Source of the DNA: Albimonas marina
GTDB taxonomy: Bacteria; Pseudomonadota; Alphaproteobacteria; Rhodobacterales; Rhodobacteraceae
NCBI RefSeq assembly: GCF_029223255.1
Contig: NZ_JARHUC010000005.1
Span: 124,001 to 188,000 of the forward strand
Reading direction: 5' to 3'
DNA: 64,000 nt
Positions 34,632 through 45,090 of the stretch are shown piece after piece. Under the pieces are notes generated by a model, which worked only from the letters and a program-made list of their open reading frames with translations, was not told the DNA's origin and searched no databases. Positions within the stretch are counted from its first letter, which is position 1, and each line of letters opens with the position of its first letter. The position numbers were made by a program, and so were the translations under genes.

Positions 34632-36335
34632 ATGCGGCTTCCGGCGCGCGCGATGGCGTTGGCATGCAGCGCGGAGGGCGTCTTCGCGATGTGCTGGCTG
34701 GCCGTCTACGTCCTGGCCAGCGAGCTGGACGCGATGGACCACGTCCTGACCCTGATGGAAGCGCATGAGGACTGGGAGCTCGACGAGCTCGTGCTCGGCT
34801 TCACCGTCGCCGGGGCGCTGGCGACGGCGACCCTGGTGCGGCGCGGCCTGAACCTGCGCCGGGCCGAGTTCGGACGCGACCGGGCCGAGGGGGAGGTCGC
34901 CTGGCTCGCCCGGCACGATCCGCTGACCGGCCTGTTCAACCGCCGCTTCGTCGACGAGATGATCGCGCGGGAGGGGGCCGAGCGGCGCCGGGCCCCCGAC
35001 CGCCGGACGGGGGAGCGGCCCTGGGGCGCGGGCGGCGACCGCCGCGATTCCGCGAGCCCGGGGGCGGACGGACTGGACCGGGGCGCCGTGCTGGCCCTGG
35101 ACCTCGACGGCTTCAAGCAGGTCAACGCATTGGTCGGCCACGACGGCGGCGACGCGCTGCTGCGCGAGACCGCGATGCGCCTGCGCGCGCTGGTCCCCGG
35201 CGGGGTGATCGCGCGGCTGGGCGGGGACGAGTTCGCGATCTTCGTCGACCGCGTCCAGGTGCCCGACGCGATGGCTCTGGGCGCGCGCATCTGCGCGGCC
35301 CTCGCCGAGCCGATGGAGGTGCCGGGCGGAACCGTGCGCGTGGGCGCCTCGGTCGGCGTGGCGCTGCTGCCGGAGGATGCGCGCAGCCCCGGCCCGGCGC
35401 TGGGCATGGCCGACGCCGCGCTCTACGCCGCCAAGGACGGCGGGCGCGGCCATACCGTGCGCTACCGCGCCGAGATGGGCGACGCGCTGACCCGACGCGC
35501 CGCGCTGGAGACCGGGCTGCGCCGCGCGCTGGCCCCCGGCGAGAAGGCGGCCGAGGACCCGGCGATCTCGCTGGTCTACCAGCCGATGTTCGACCTCGAG
35601 ACCGGGCGCCTGGCGGCGTTCGAGGCGCTGGCCCGCTGGACCGGCGCCGACGGGGCGCCCGCCGCTTCGCCCGAGGAATTCGTGCCGCTGGCCGAGGAGA
35701 CGGGCCAGATCATGCGCCTGTCCGAGCGGCTGCTGGCCGAGGCCTGCGCCGAGGCGACGCGATGGCCGGCGGAGGTGCGCCTGTCCTTCAACCTCTCGCC
35801 CGCCCAGATGGGCGACCCGGAGCTGGCGGGGCGCCTGCTCGCCACGCTCGAGGCCTCGGGCCTGCCCCCCGAGCGCCTGCAGGTCGAGGTGACCGAGACC
35901 GCGGTGATGCGCTGCCCGGACATGGGGGCGCTGATCCTCGACGGGCTGCGGGAGGCCGGGGTGCAGGTGGCGCTGGACGATTTCGGGGCGGGCTATTCCA
36001 GCCTCGCGCAGCTCGCCCGGCTCAGTTTCGACGCGATCAAGATCGACCGGGGCTTCGTCTCGCGCGCCGGCGACGAGGGCGACGGGGACGAGATCCTGGC
36101 GGCGGTGATGGGGCTTGCGCGCGGGCTGGGCGTGCGCGCCACGGCCGAGGGGATCGAGACCCAGGCCCAGCTCGCCCGCCTGCGGGACCTGGGCTGCGCC
36201 TGCGGCCAGGGCTACCTGCTCGGCCGCCCCGTGGAGGCGGAGGCGGCGATGGCCGTGATCGCCCGGGACCGCGACGGGACGGCGTGGGCCGCCCCGGCGC
36301 CCCCCTCCCCCGACGAAATCCGCCGCGCCGGCTGA
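34632..36335 (+). CDS. Membrane GGDEF-EAL cyclic-di-GMP enzyme
   Basis: A 567-residue protein with two N-terminal hydrophobic segments (about 7-30 and 53-70). The diguanylate cyclase domain (about 88-300) has an intact GGDEF at 197-201; no RxxD inhibitory site precedes it. The EAL domain (about 310-555) has E331-A-L, NLSP, 'EVTETA', DDFGAGYSS and 'AEGIET', all catalytic residues in place. Both synthesis and breakdown of cyclic-di-GMP are therefore possible; in such proteins one activity usually dominates. An Arg/Gly-rich insert (about 115-150) lies inside the GGDEF domain. ATG 34632 follows GAGGAG by 8 bases. Confidence 0.94.
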   Translation: MRLPARAMALACSAEGVFAMCWLAVYVLASELDAMDHVLTLMEAHEDWELDELVLGFTVAGALATATLVRRGLNLRRAEFGRDRAEGEVAWLARHDPLTGLFNRRFVDEMIAREGAERRRAPDRRTGERPWGAGGDRRDSASPGADGLDRGAVLALDLDGFKQVNALVGHDGGDALLRETAMRLRALVPGGVIARLGGDEFAIFVDRVQVPDAMALGARICAALAEPMEVPGGTVRVGASVGVALLPEDARSPGPALGMADAALYAAKDGGRGHTVRYRAEMGDALTRRAALETGLRRALAPGEKAAEDPAISLVYQPMFDLETGRLAAFEALARWTGADGAPAASPEEFVPLAEETGQIMRLSERLLAEACAEATRWPAEVRLSFNLSPAQMGDPELAGRLLATLEASGLPPERLQVEVTETAVMRCPDMGALILDGLREAGVQVALDDFGAGYSSLAQLARLSFDAIKIDRGFVSRAGDEGDGDEILAAVMGLARGLGVRATAEGIETQAQLARLRDLGCACGQGYLLGRPVEAEAAMAVIARDRDGTAWAAPAPPSPDEIRRAG

Positions 36336-36442
36336 GCCGACGCGGCGGGAAAGGCTTCGCCCGCAGGACCGGGCGCGGGACGGGGACGGCGGGCGGGGCG
36401 AGGCGCGAAGCGCGAGCGCCCGTCCGTCGCCCCGTCCGGGGA

Positions 36443-37564
<1,122 letters not shown>

Positions 37565-38344
37565 TCAGCGCGGCGCCATGCGGATGGCGCCGTCCAGGCG
37601 CACGTCCTCGGCGTTGAAGTAGCCGGTCTCGATCATGCACATGGCGAGCTTGGCGTACTCGTCCGGGTCGCCCAGCCGCGGGGGATGGGGGACCGAGGCC
37701 GAGAGCGCCGCCTTCACGTTGTCGGGCGCGCCCTGCAGGAGCGGCGTGTTGAAGATGCCCGGCAGGATCGTGTTGATCCGGATGCCCTCGGAGGCGAAGT
37801 CGCGCGCGATGGGCAGGGTCATCGCCACGATGGCGCCCTTGGAGGCGGAGTAGGCCACCTGGCCCATCTGCCCGTCCTCGGCCGCGACCGAGGCCGTCAT
37901 CACCATCGCGCCGCGGTCGCCGCAGTCCAGCTTCTCGACCTCGAGCATGCCGGCGGCGGAGCCGACGATGCAGCGGAAGGTGCCGATCTGGTTGACCTCG
38001 ATGATCTTCTTGTAGGCGTCGATCGGGAACTTCTTGATCTCGCCCGTCTTGCGGTCGCGCCCGACGGTCTTGATCGCGTTGCCGATGCCCGCGCAGTTCA
38101 CCAGGATCCGCTCCTGCCCCTGGGCGGAGCGGGCCTTGGCGAAGCCCTCGTCGACGGAGGAATCCGAGGTCACGTCGACCTGGCAGAAGGTCCCGCCGAT
38201 CTCCTTGGCGAGCGCCTCGCCCAGCTCGGCGTTCAGGTCGAACAGCGCGACCTTGGCGCCGGCGGCCGCCAGCCGCTTCGCGGTGGCCGCGCCCAGGCCG
38301 GAGGCGCCGCCGGTGACGACGGCGGAAAGTCCTTTGACATCCAT
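37565..38344 (-). CDS. SDR-type 3-hydroxyacyl-CoA dehydrogenase
   Basis: A 259-residue short-chain dehydrogenase resembling human HSD17B10-type 3-hydroxyacyl-CoA dehydrogenase. TGGASGLGAA (residues 11-20) binds NAD, 'VNCAGIG' is the central motif, and the catalytic set is the Ser in 'MTASVAA' with YSASK. The insert 'GNAIKTVGRDRKTGEIKKFP' is typical of that group. It would oxidise the 3-hydroxyacyl-CoA made by the hydratases of this operon. ATG 38344 lies 4 bases after the thiolase stop, so the two are coupled. Confidence 0.93.
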   Translation of the reverse strand: MDVKGLSAVVTGGASGLGAATAKRLAAAGAKVALFDLNAELGEALAKEIGGTFCQVDVTSDSSVDEGFAKARSAQGQERILVNCAGIGNAIKTVGRDRKTGEIKKFPIDAYKKIIEVNQIGTFRCIVGSAAGMLEVEKLDCGDRGAMVMTASVAAEDGQMGQVAYSASKGAIVAMTLPIARDFASEGIRINTILPGIFNTPLLQGAPDNVKAALSASVPHPPRLGDPDEYAKLAMCMIETGYFNAEDVRLDGAIRMAPR

Positions 38345-38348
38345 AATC

Positions 38349-39509
38349 TTACACAACCTCGATGATGGTCACGTTGGCGACGCCGCCGCCTTCGCACATG
38401 GTCTGCAGGCCCCATTTCTTGCCGCGCGCCTTCAGCGCGTGGATCAGGGTGGCCATCAGCTTGGTGCCCGAGGCGCCCAGCGGGTGGCCCAGCGCGATGG
38501 CGCCGCCGTTGACGTTCAGCTTCGCGTGGTCCGCGCCGACATGCTTCAGCCAGGCGAGGGGCACGGGCGCGAAGGCCTCGTTGACCTCGTAGAGGTCGAT
38601 GTCGTCGATCTTCATGCCGGCGCGCTTCAGGGCGCGGTCGGTGGCGTTCAGCGGCTCCTCGAGCATGATCACCGGGTCGCCGGCGGTCACGGTCAGGTTG
38701 TGGATCCGCGCGAGCGGGGTGAGACCGTGGGTCTTCACCGCCTCGGCCGAGGCCACCAGCACGCCCGACGAGCCGTCGCAGATCTGCGAGGCGTTGCCGG
38801 CGGTGATCACGCCGCCGTCGACCAGCGTCTTCAGGCCGGAGAGGCCCTCCATCGAGGCGTCGAGGCGCACGCCCTCGTCCTGGGTGTGGAACGAGCCGTC
38901 GGCCAGCTCCAGCGGCACGATCTCGTCCTTGAAGGCGCCGGCCTGGATGGCGGCCGCGGCGCGCTTGTGGGACTCGAGCGAGAAGGCGTCGAGCTGCTCG
39001 CGGGTGAAGCCGTGCTTCTGCGCGATCATCTCGGCGCCCGCGAACTGGGTGAAGGCGATGTTGGGGTACTTCTTGTCGAGACCCGGCGACTTGGCCGAGC
39101 CCGGCTCGAACGAGCGGGTGAAGCGGCCCGACGAGCCCATGGGCACGCGGGTCATCGACTCGACGCCCGCCGCGATCACCAGGTCCATCGAGCCGGACAT
39201 GACCGCCTGCGCGGCGAACTGGATCGCCTGCTGGGAGGAGCCGCACTGACGGTCGATCGAGACCGCGGGCACGTGCTCGGGCAGCTTCGAGGCGAGGACG
39301 GCGTTGCGGCCGATGTGCAGGCCCTGCTCGCCGACCTGGCCGACGCAGCCCATCACCACGTCCTCGATGGCGGCGGGATCGACGCCCGAGCGGTCGACGA
39401 CCGCGTTCAGCGACTGGGCGGCCAGATCGACGGGGTGCCAGTCGGCGACCTTGCCGCCGCGGCGGCCCCCGGCGGTGCGCACGGCGGCGCAGATATAGGC
39501 TTCAGCCAT
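38349..39509 (-). CDS. Acetyl-CoA acyltransferase (thiolase)
   Basis: A 386-residue thiolase that releases acetyl-CoA in the last beta-oxidation step. DRQCGSSQQA holds the acyl-accepting Cys (about residue 88), NEAFAPV the conserved Asn, GGAIALGHPLGASGTK the catalytic His, and 'QTMCEGGG' the second Cys near the C-terminus. The length is right for a degradative thiolase. It sits between the crotonase genes and the SDR dehydrogenase. GGAGGAAACC precedes the start. Confidence 0.95.
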   Translation of the reverse strand: MAEAYICAAVRTAGGRRGGKVADWHPVDLAAQSLNAVVDRSGVDPAAIEDVVMGCVGQVGEQGLHIGRNAVLASKLPEHVPAVSIDRQCGSSQQAIQFAAQAVMSGSMDLVIAAGVESMTRVPMGSSGRFTRSFEPGSAKSPGLDKKYPNIAFTQFAGAEMIAQKHGFTREQLDAFSLESHKRAAAAIQAGAFKDEIVPLELADGSFHTQDEGVRLDASMEGLSGLKTLVDGGVITAGNASQICDGSSGVLVASAEAVKTHGLTPLARIHNLTVTAGDPVIMLEEPLNATDRALKRAGMKIDDIDLYEVNEAFAPVPLAWLKHVGADHAKLNVNGGAIALGHPLGASGTKLMATLIHALKARGKKWGLQTMCEGGGVANVTIIEVV

Positions 39510-39547
39510 GGTTTCCTCCTGAGTCTTTGTTCGGTGTCGGGGCGGCG

Positions 39548-40327
39548 TCAGCCGCCGAACTTGGCCGCGCGCTTCTCGAGGAAGGCGGAGACGCCCTCGG
39601 CGAAGTCCTTCGAGCGGCCGGCGTCGCGCTGGTGGTCGCGCTCGGCCTGCAGCACCTCCGCGAAGGAGCCGTCGGCGGCGAACCAGGCCTGCTTGCGGAT
39701 CAGGCGCAGCGAGGGCTGGGGGCCCTTGGCGAGGCGCTGAGCGAGCTCCATGGCGGTCGCGTCGATCTGGTCGTCCTCGACCACCCGGTTGACGAGCCCC
39801 CAGGCGAGCGCCTGCTCGGCCGGGATCTTCTCGGCGAGGAGCATCATCTCCATGGCCCGCGCGCGGCCGGCGGCCCGGGTCAGCAGCCAGGTGGCGCCGC
39901 CGTCGGGAACGAGGCCGATGCGCGCGAAGGCGAGCATGAAATAGGCCGACTTGCCGGCCACGATCATGTCGGCCGCGAGCGAGATCGAGGAGCCGACGCC
40001 CGCCGCCGCCCCGCGCACCGCCGAGACGATGGGAACCTCGGAGTCGCGGATCGCCATCATCAGCGGGTTGAAGTTCTTCTCCAGCGTGGCGCCCGCGTCG
40101 GAATTCGGGTCGCCCGGCTGCACGGTGCCGCCCGAGAGGTTGGCGCCCGAGCAGAAGGCCCGCTCGCCCGAGGCCAGCAGGATCGCGCGGGAGGATTTGC
40201 CCGCGGCCTCGATCGCCTCCTTCATCTCGGTCGCGAGGTCCGAGGTGATGGCGTTCATGGTCTTGGGATCGTTGAGGCGGATGACGGCGACGTCGCCGTC
40301 TGTCTCAACCAGGAGCTTGTCGGACAT
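39548..40327 (-). CDS. Enoyl-CoA hydratase/isomerase, PaaG-like
   Basis: A 259-residue crotonase-fold enzyme. 'VAVIRLNDPKTMNAIT' is the N-terminal strand and 'FCSGANLSGG' the first CoA loop. 'FARIGLVPDGGATWLLTR' carries an Asp where PaaG and related isomerases have theirs, instead of the hydratase Glu. It may therefore isomerise or hydrate the double bond. It is 38 bases upstream of the thiolase. It is not part of a phenylacetate cluster, so the name PaaG only describes similarity. Confidence 0.9.
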   Translation of the reverse strand: MSDKLLVETDGDVAVIRLNDPKTMNAITSDLATEMKEAIEAAGKSSRAILLASGERAFCSGANLSGGTVQPGDPNSDAGATLEKNFNPLMMAIRDSEVPIVSAVRGAAAGVGSSISLAADMIVAGKSAYFMLAFARIGLVPDGGATWLLTRAAGRARAMEMMLLAEKIPAEQALAWGLVNRVVEDDQIDATAMELAQRLAKGPQPSLRLIRKQAWFAADGSFAEVLQAERDHQRDAGRSKDFAEGVSAFLEKRAAKFGG

Positions 40328-40381
40328 GGGTGTCTCCGGCTTGGTCCGGCGCGCGGGCCGCGAGGGCCCGCGCGGGATCGG

Positions 40382-41287
40382 TCAGCGGTACTCGGGCGTT
40401 TCCCAGAAGGGGAAGTAGTCGGGCATGTCCGTGGACACCTTGTCGGGGAAGTTCGGCGCGCGCTTCTCGAGGAAGCTCTGCACGCCCTCCTTCACGTCGG
40501 CCGACATGCCGCGAGAGGCGATGCCGCGGCTGTCGACGCGGTGGGCCATCATCGGATGCGGCTCGCCCAGCATCTTCCACATCATGTTGCGCGCGAGCGC
40601 CACGGCGACGGGGGAGGTGTTCTCCGACATCTCCTTCGCCAGCGCGCGCGCGGCGGGGAGCAGGTCCTCGGGCTCATGCTTGGAGCGCGCGAAGCCGGTC
40701 GCCAGCGCCTCGTCGGCGTCGAAGATGCGGCCGGTGGTGACCCACTCGACGGCGCGGGAGATGCCGACCACGCGGGGCAGGAACCACGAGGAGCAGGCCT
40801 CGGGCACGATGCCGCGCTTGGGGAAGACGAAGCCGACGCGCGCCTTGGTCGAGACCATGCGCACGTCCATGGGCAGCTGCATGGTGGCGCCGATGCCGAC
40901 CGCGGGGCCGTTGATCGCGCCGATCACCGGCTTGAGGCTGTCGAAGATGCGCAGCGTCACGCGGCCGCCGCCGTCGCGCAGCTCCTCGGCCGAGTAGTCG
41001 TTGGTGCCGTCGGGGTTCTTCTTGATGAAGTCGCCGGTGGTGAAGACCTTGGCGCCGTCGCCCTTGCCGCGCTCGAGATCGGCGCCGGCGCAGAAGCCGC
41101 GGCCCTCGCCGGTGACGATGACCACGCGCACCCGGTCGTCGGCGTCCGAGACGTCGAAGGCTTCGATCATCTCGTTCATCATGTCGCGGGTGAACGCGTT
41201 CAGCTTGTCCGGACGGTTCAGGTGGATCGTGAAGATCCCCTCGTCCAGGGTCGTGAAGATCGTCGAGTAGTCCTTGCGCTCCACCAT
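40382..41287 (-). CDS. Enoyl-CoA hydratase/isomerase family protein
   Basis: A 301-residue crotonase-fold enzyme, longer than usual by a C-terminal tail ending 'DMPDYFPFWETPEYR'. 'GIFTIHLNRPDKLNAFTRDM' is the family start, 'GFCAGADLERG' the first CoA loop, and 'FVFPKRGIVPEACSSWFLPR' carries a Glu at the acidic catalytic position. The insert with 'DFIKKNPDGTNDYSAEEL' is seen in some long-chain or branched substrates' hydratases. It lies 54 bases before the PaaG-like gene in the operon. Confidence 0.9.
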   Translation of the reverse strand: MVERKDYSTIFTTLDEGIFTIHLNRPDKLNAFTRDMMNEMIEAFDVSDADDRVRVVIVTGEGRGFCAGADLERGKGDGAKVFTTGDFIKKNPDGTNDYSAEELRDGGGRVTLRIFDSLKPVIGAINGPAVGIGATMQLPMDVRMVSTKARVGFVFPKRGIVPEACSSWFLPRVVGISRAVEWVTTGRIFDADEALATGFARSKHEPEDLLPAARALAKEMSENTSPVAVALARNMMWKMLGEPHPMMAHRVDSRGIASRGMSADVKEGVQSFLEKRAPNFPDKVSTDMPDYFPFWETPEYR

Positions 41288-41361
41288 GGGGGCGTCTCCT
41301 CCGGGGTTCTTTTGTCGTTGGCCGGGGGCGCCGGTTCACGCGCCCCCGGAGGCGGGGGCCC

Positions 41362-42933
41362 TCAGTGGACCTGGCGGTCCTGGCCTTCCCAGTAGGGCTT
41401 GCGCAGCTCCCGCTTCAGAAGCTTGCCGGACGCGTTGCGGGGCATCTCCTGGATCACGTCCACCGTCTTGGGGCACTTGAAATGCGCGAGCCGGGTGCGG
41501 ACGAAGTTGATCACGTCGACGGGGTCCAGCGTCTGGCCCTGCTTGACGGTGACCACGGCCTTCACCGCCTCGCCCCACTTGTCGTCGGGCACGCCGATGA
41601 CGGCGGCCTCGGAGATGGCGGGGTGGGCGTAGAGGGCGCTCTCGACCTCGGCCGGGTAGACGTTCTCGCCGCCCGACACGATCATGTCCTTGATGCGGTC
41701 GTGGATGTAGAGGTAGCCGTCCGCGTCCATGTAGCCGGCGTCGCCGGAGCGGACCCAGCCCTCGGCGTCCTTGGCCTTCGCGGTCGCCTCGGGGTTGTTG
41801 TAGTAGCCGGCCATGTTGTTGCCCGACAGGATCGCGATCTCGCCGATCTCGCCGACGGGCAGCTCGTTGCCGTCCGCGTCGATGATCTTGATCTTCGAGC
41901 CGGGCAGCGCCTTGCCGGCGGAGCTGAGGCGCTTGGGATCGCGGGAGCGGTGATCCTCGGGCGGCAGCAGGCTGATCGTGCCGGTCGTCTCGGTCATGCC
42001 GTAGCACTGGCAGAAGTCGCAGCCGAAGACGGTCAGGCACTCCTCCAGCAGAGGCACGGGCATGGGCGCCGCGCCGTAGGCGATGTTCTTCACGTGGGAG
42101 AAATCGGCGGCCTGCGCCTGGGGCGTGCGCACGATGAACTGCAGCGCGGCGGGCACCAGGAAGGCGTGGGAGACGCCGCGGTTGATGAACAGGTCCAGCG
42201 CCTCGAGCGGGTTGAACTCCCGCGTGATGATCGCCTTGGCGCAGTTCGCGAACGACAGGCACCACACGCCGATGCCGCCGATATGGGCGAAGGGCATGCA
42301 GACCAGCATGACCGCGTCGTCGTCCATGGTGTCGTAGTTCATGCCCGCCTCGGACATCAGCGTGCGCTGGCCGAGCAGGTTGGCATGGGTCAGCATCACG
42401 CCCTTGGGCAGGCCCGTGGTGCCGGAGGTGAACAGCACCAGGCAGGTGTCGTCGGGCTGGCCGAGGTCGCCCTTGAACTCCGGATCCTGCGCGTCGCGCC
42501 AATCGAAATAGGCGGGGAATGCCTCGGAGCCGCCCTCGGTCGCGATGATCGTCACGTCCTTGGGAAGCTGGTCGCGGATCTCCTCGACCGCGCTCAGGAA
42601 TTCGGGGCCGACGGCGAGCACGTCGGGGACGAAGCGCTCGAGGATCTGGCCGATCTCGGCAGGGGCGAGGCGCCAGTTCAGCGGGCCGAAGAAGCAGCCG
42701 GCCTTGCACGAGGCGATGAACAGCTCGAACGCCACGTCGGAGTTCTTGCCCCAGTAGGCGACGTTCTTGGCGCCCAGCGCCTGCAGCCCGTTCGCCGCCT
42801 GGTCGGTGTAGCGGTCGAACTGGGCGAAGGTGGTGACGCGGCCCTCGAATTCATGGACCATCACGTCGGGGCGGCGCTTCGCGTTGGAGCGGCACAGCGT
42901 GCCCATCGTCTTCAGCGCGGCGGGGTCGATCAT
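41362..42933 (-). CDS. Acyl-CoA synthetase (AMP-forming), FadD-like
   Basis: A 523-residue adenylate-forming ligase that activates a carboxylic acid to its CoA thioester. FTSGTTGLPKG is the ATP P-loop, CYGMTETTG the A5 motif, 'GWVRSGDAGYMDADGYLYI' the A7 segment, and 'NASGKLLKRELR' near the C-terminus holds the adenylation Lys. The chain preference cannot be read. ATG 42933 follows GGGAGGAG. It is second in the operon, after the acyl-CoA dehydrogenase and a repeat-bearing gap. Confidence 0.94.
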   Translation of the reverse strand: MIDPAALKTMGTLCRSNAKRRPDVMVHEFEGRVTTFAQFDRYTDQAANGLQALGAKNVAYWGKNSDVAFELFIASCKAGCFFGPLNWRLAPAEIGQILERFVPDVLAVGPEFLSAVEEIRDQLPKDVTIIATEGGSEAFPAYFDWRDAQDPEFKGDLGQPDDTCLVLFTSGTTGLPKGVMLTHANLLGQRTLMSEAGMNYDTMDDDAVMLVCMPFAHIGGIGVWCLSFANCAKAIITREFNPLEALDLFINRGVSHAFLVPAALQFIVRTPQAQAADFSHVKNIAYGAAPMPVPLLEECLTVFGCDFCQCYGMTETTGTISLLPPEDHRSRDPKRLSSAGKALPGSKIKIIDADGNELPVGEIGEIAILSGNNMAGYYNNPEATAKAKDAEGWVRSGDAGYMDADGYLYIHDRIKDMIVSGGENVYPAEVESALYAHPAISEAAVIGVPDDKWGEAVKAVVTVKQGQTLDPVDVINFVRTRLAHFKCPKTVDVIQEMPRNASGKLLKRELRKPYWEGQDRQVH

Positions 42934-43014
42934 TCCGTGGTCTCCTCCCTGAACGGGCGGCGGCCTGTGCCGGCCGCATCGCCCGGATTGTCGTGCGCCC
43001 TGCGGTCTTCGCGC

Positions 43015-43090
43015 CGCCGGGGCGGTCCCGGCGCACTCGACGTCGCCGGGGCGGTCCCGGCGCACTCGAGGTCGCCGGGGCGGGCCCGGA
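43015..43090. repeat. 29-bp tandem repeat (two and a half units)
   Basis: Units start at 43015, 43044 and 43073 with a 29-base period; each begins CGCCGGGGCGG and has an internal CCGGGGCGGTCCCGG stem. The first two are near identical and the third is cut short. It lies between the dehydrogenase and ligase genes of the operon. Confidence 0.8.
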
Positions 43091-43100
43091 TCGAGCGGGC

Positions 43101-44243
43101 TCAGATCGAGCGGGACACCAGTTCCTTCATGATCTCGGAGGTGCCGCCGTAGATCCGCTGCACGCGGGCGTCGCGCCACAGGCGGGCGATCGGATACTCG
43201 TTCATGTAGCCCGCGCCGCCGTGGAGCTGGAGGCAGGCGTCGACCATCTCCCACTGCATCTCGGTGTGCCAGAGCTTGGCGGCCGAGGCCTCGTAGGCGT
43301 CGAGCTTGCCCTCGACGTGACGCTTCAGCGCCCAGTCGACATGCGCCCAGCCGACCTGGAGCTTGGACTTCAGCGACGCCAGCGTGAAGCGGGTGTTCTG
43401 GAAGTCGAAGATGGTCTGCTTGAAGGCGGTGCGGCCCTTGGTGAACTTCACCGCCTCGTCGAAGGCCCGCTGCGCGCCGGCCTGGGCGGCGAGCGCGATC
43501 GACAGACGCTCCTGCGGCAGCTGGCTCATCAGGTAGACGAAGCCCTTGCCCTCTTCGCCGAGGCAGTTGGTGATCGGCACGCGGACGTCCTGGAAGAACA
43601 GCTCCGACGTGTCGGCCGAGTGCTGGCCGACCTTGTCGAGGTTGCGCCCGCGGGAGAAGCCCTCGCGGTCCGCCTCGACCAGGATCAGGGAGATGCCCTT
43701 GGCGCCCAGCGTCGGGTCGGTCTTGGCCACCACCACGATGAAGTCGGCGTTCTGGCCGTTGGTGATGTAAGTCTTCTGACCGTTGACGACGTAGTGGTTG
43801 CCGTCCTTCTTCGCGGTCGTCTTGACGCCCTGGAGGTCGGAGCCGGTGCCCGGCTCGGTCATCGCGATGGCGGAGATCGCCTCGCCCGTGACCATCTTGG
43901 GCAGCCACTTCTTCTTCTGCTCTTCCGAGCCGTACTCGACCAGGTAGTCGGCGACGATGTCGGACTGCAGCGTGAAGCCGGCCGACGAGCCGAGATAGGC
44001 GAGCTCCTCGGCGACCACGGCGTTGTAGCGGTAGTCGAGGCCCATGCCGCCGTAGGCTTCGGGCACGGTCGGGCACAGGAGGCCCGCCTCGCCGGCGGCG
44101 AGCCAGACCGAGCGGTCGACGATGCCGCTCTGCTCGAATTCGTCGAGACGCGGAGCCAGGTGGCGGTCGAAGACCTTGCGCACGGCGTCGCGGAACAGCC
44201 CGTGCTCCTCTTCGTAGACGTGGCGGTCCATGGCGTCGAGCAT
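43101..44243 (-). CDS. Acyl-CoA dehydrogenase
   Basis: A 380-residue FAD enzyme, first gene of the beta-oxidation operon. 'AIAMTEPGTGSDLQGVKTTA' is the flavin-binding signature, 'GQKTYITNGQNADFIVV' the beta-domain, and 'RIYGGTSEIMKELVSRSI' the C-terminus, where Gly replaces the medium-chain catalytic Glu. A Glu in 'RAFDEAVKF' (helix G) is the likely base, as in long-chain and isovaleryl types. It is preceded by an AT-rich operator-like site at 44281-44300 and a TetR gene. Confidence 0.94.
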   Translation of the reverse strand: MLDAMDRHVYEEEHGLFRDAVRKVFDRHLAPRLDEFEQSGIVDRSVWLAAGEAGLLCPTVPEAYGGMGLDYRYNAVVAEELAYLGSSAGFTLQSDIVADYLVEYGSEEQKKKWLPKMVTGEAISAIAMTEPGTGSDLQGVKTTAKKDGNHYVVNGQKTYITNGQNADFIVVVAKTDPTLGAKGISLILVEADREGFSRGRNLDKVGQHSADTSELFFQDVRVPITNCLGEEGKGFVYLMSQLPQERLSIALAAQAGAQRAFDEAVKFTKGRTAFKQTIFDFQNTRFTLASLKSKLQVGWAHVDWALKRHVEGKLDAYEASAAKLWHTEMQWEMVDACLQLHGGAGYMNEYPIARLWRDARVQRIYGGTSEIMKELVSRSI

Positions 44244-44280
44244 ATGATCCTCCCGATGGGCTTCAATCGGCCTTGGGGGT

Positions 44281-44300
44281 ATTAACTAACCAATTAACTT
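44281..44300. promoter_or_regulatory. Operator-like AT-rich site before the beta-oxidation operon
   Basis: ATTAACTAACCAATTAACTT is an AT island about 40 bases before the dehydrogenase start. TTAA flanks both ends of a 16-base imperfect palindrome. On the minus strand it contains TTGGTTAGT, the same 9-mer as the site at 8479-8494. TTAACTTG also recurs, reversed, next to the start of the adjacent tetR (45065-45072). It is probably the binding site of that TetR protein. Confidence 0.5.
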
Positions 44301-44422
44301 GGGCCGGACAAGCGGCTTGCAAGGCGCCGATCGTCACGGTTCCGGGCGGCCCGGAACGGCGCTCGCCGGCGCGGGGGACCGCGCCGGCGAGAGCGTTCGG
44401 CAGCCGTGAAACGCGGGGGCGC

Positions 44423-45022
44423 TCAGCGCTTTGCGAGCAGCCCGTCCATGATCAGCGTGATGGTGGTGTCGACGTAGGCGCGGCGCAGCTCGTCGTCGAT
44501 ATGGTCGATGCCGTGGACGTATTTCAGCACGAATCGCGCCGAGAAGATCTGGTCCGCGGACCCTATGGCGATGAAGTAGAACAGCCGCGAGTCGATGGGC
44601 TTGAATTCCCCCGCCGCCACGCCTTCGGAGATCATCCGCTCATAGGCGTGGGAGATCGGGGCGAGGTACTTCTCGGCGATGTCGCGCGCGATCTCGGCGT
44701 TCTCGTCGCGCATCGTCTTGATCAGCAGCCGCTGCAGGTAGGGGCAGCGAAAATACATGCGCACCAGGCCCGACAGGTGGTAGCGCATCTTCTTGGACGG
44801 GCTCATGTCCATCTCGACCAGCTCCGAGAGCTGGGTGATCGAGGCGCCCAGGTCCCGCTCGAGCAGGGCGAGCATCAGGCCGTTCTTGTTGCCGAAATAG
44901 TACTTCACCAGGGCCGAGTTGACCCCGGCCTCGGCGGCGATCTCGCTGATCGGCACGTTCAGCGTGTCGCGCCGCCGCATCAGCTCGCTGGCCGCCGTCA
45001 GCAGCAGGTCGCGGGTCGACAT
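44423..45022 (-). CDS. TetR-family regulator of acyl-CoA metabolism
   Basis: A 199-residue repressor from ATG 45022, which follows GAGGAAGG; ATG 45061 would add 13 residues. The helix-turn-helix (about 5-50) reads 'LLLTAASELMRRR...NVPISEIAAEAGVNSALVKYYF', and the remainder is the all-helical ligand-binding domain. It lies between the beta-oxidation operon, transcribed in the same direction, and the divergent TesB gene, so it likely controls both, responding to an acyl-CoA. It belongs with FadR/PsrA-like TetR regulators by context only. Confidence 0.9.
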   Translation of the reverse strand: MSTRDLLLTAASELMRRRDTLNVPISEIAAEAGVNSALVKYYFGNKNGLMLALLERDLGASITQLSELVEMDMSPSKKMRYHLSGLVRMYFRCPYLQRLLIKTMRDENAEIARDIAEKYLAPISHAYERMISEGVAAGEFKPIDSRLFYFIAIGSADQIFSARFVLKYVHGIDHIDDELRRAYVDTTITLIMDGLLAKR

Positions 45023-45064
45023 GCGTCCTTCCTCGGCCGCGGCGGCCGACTCGCTCTTCATCGC

Positions 45065-45090
45065 CAAGTTAAACTGTCCCTCGGTTCATT
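45065..45090. promoter_or_regulatory. Candidate autoregulatory site of tetR
   Basis: CAAGTTAAACTGTCCCTCGGTTCATT lies between tetR and the thioesterase gene. CAAGTTAA matches the minus strand of the operator-like site at 44294-44301. A second half, GGTTCATT, is a weak fit to an inverted arm. Confidence 0.35.
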
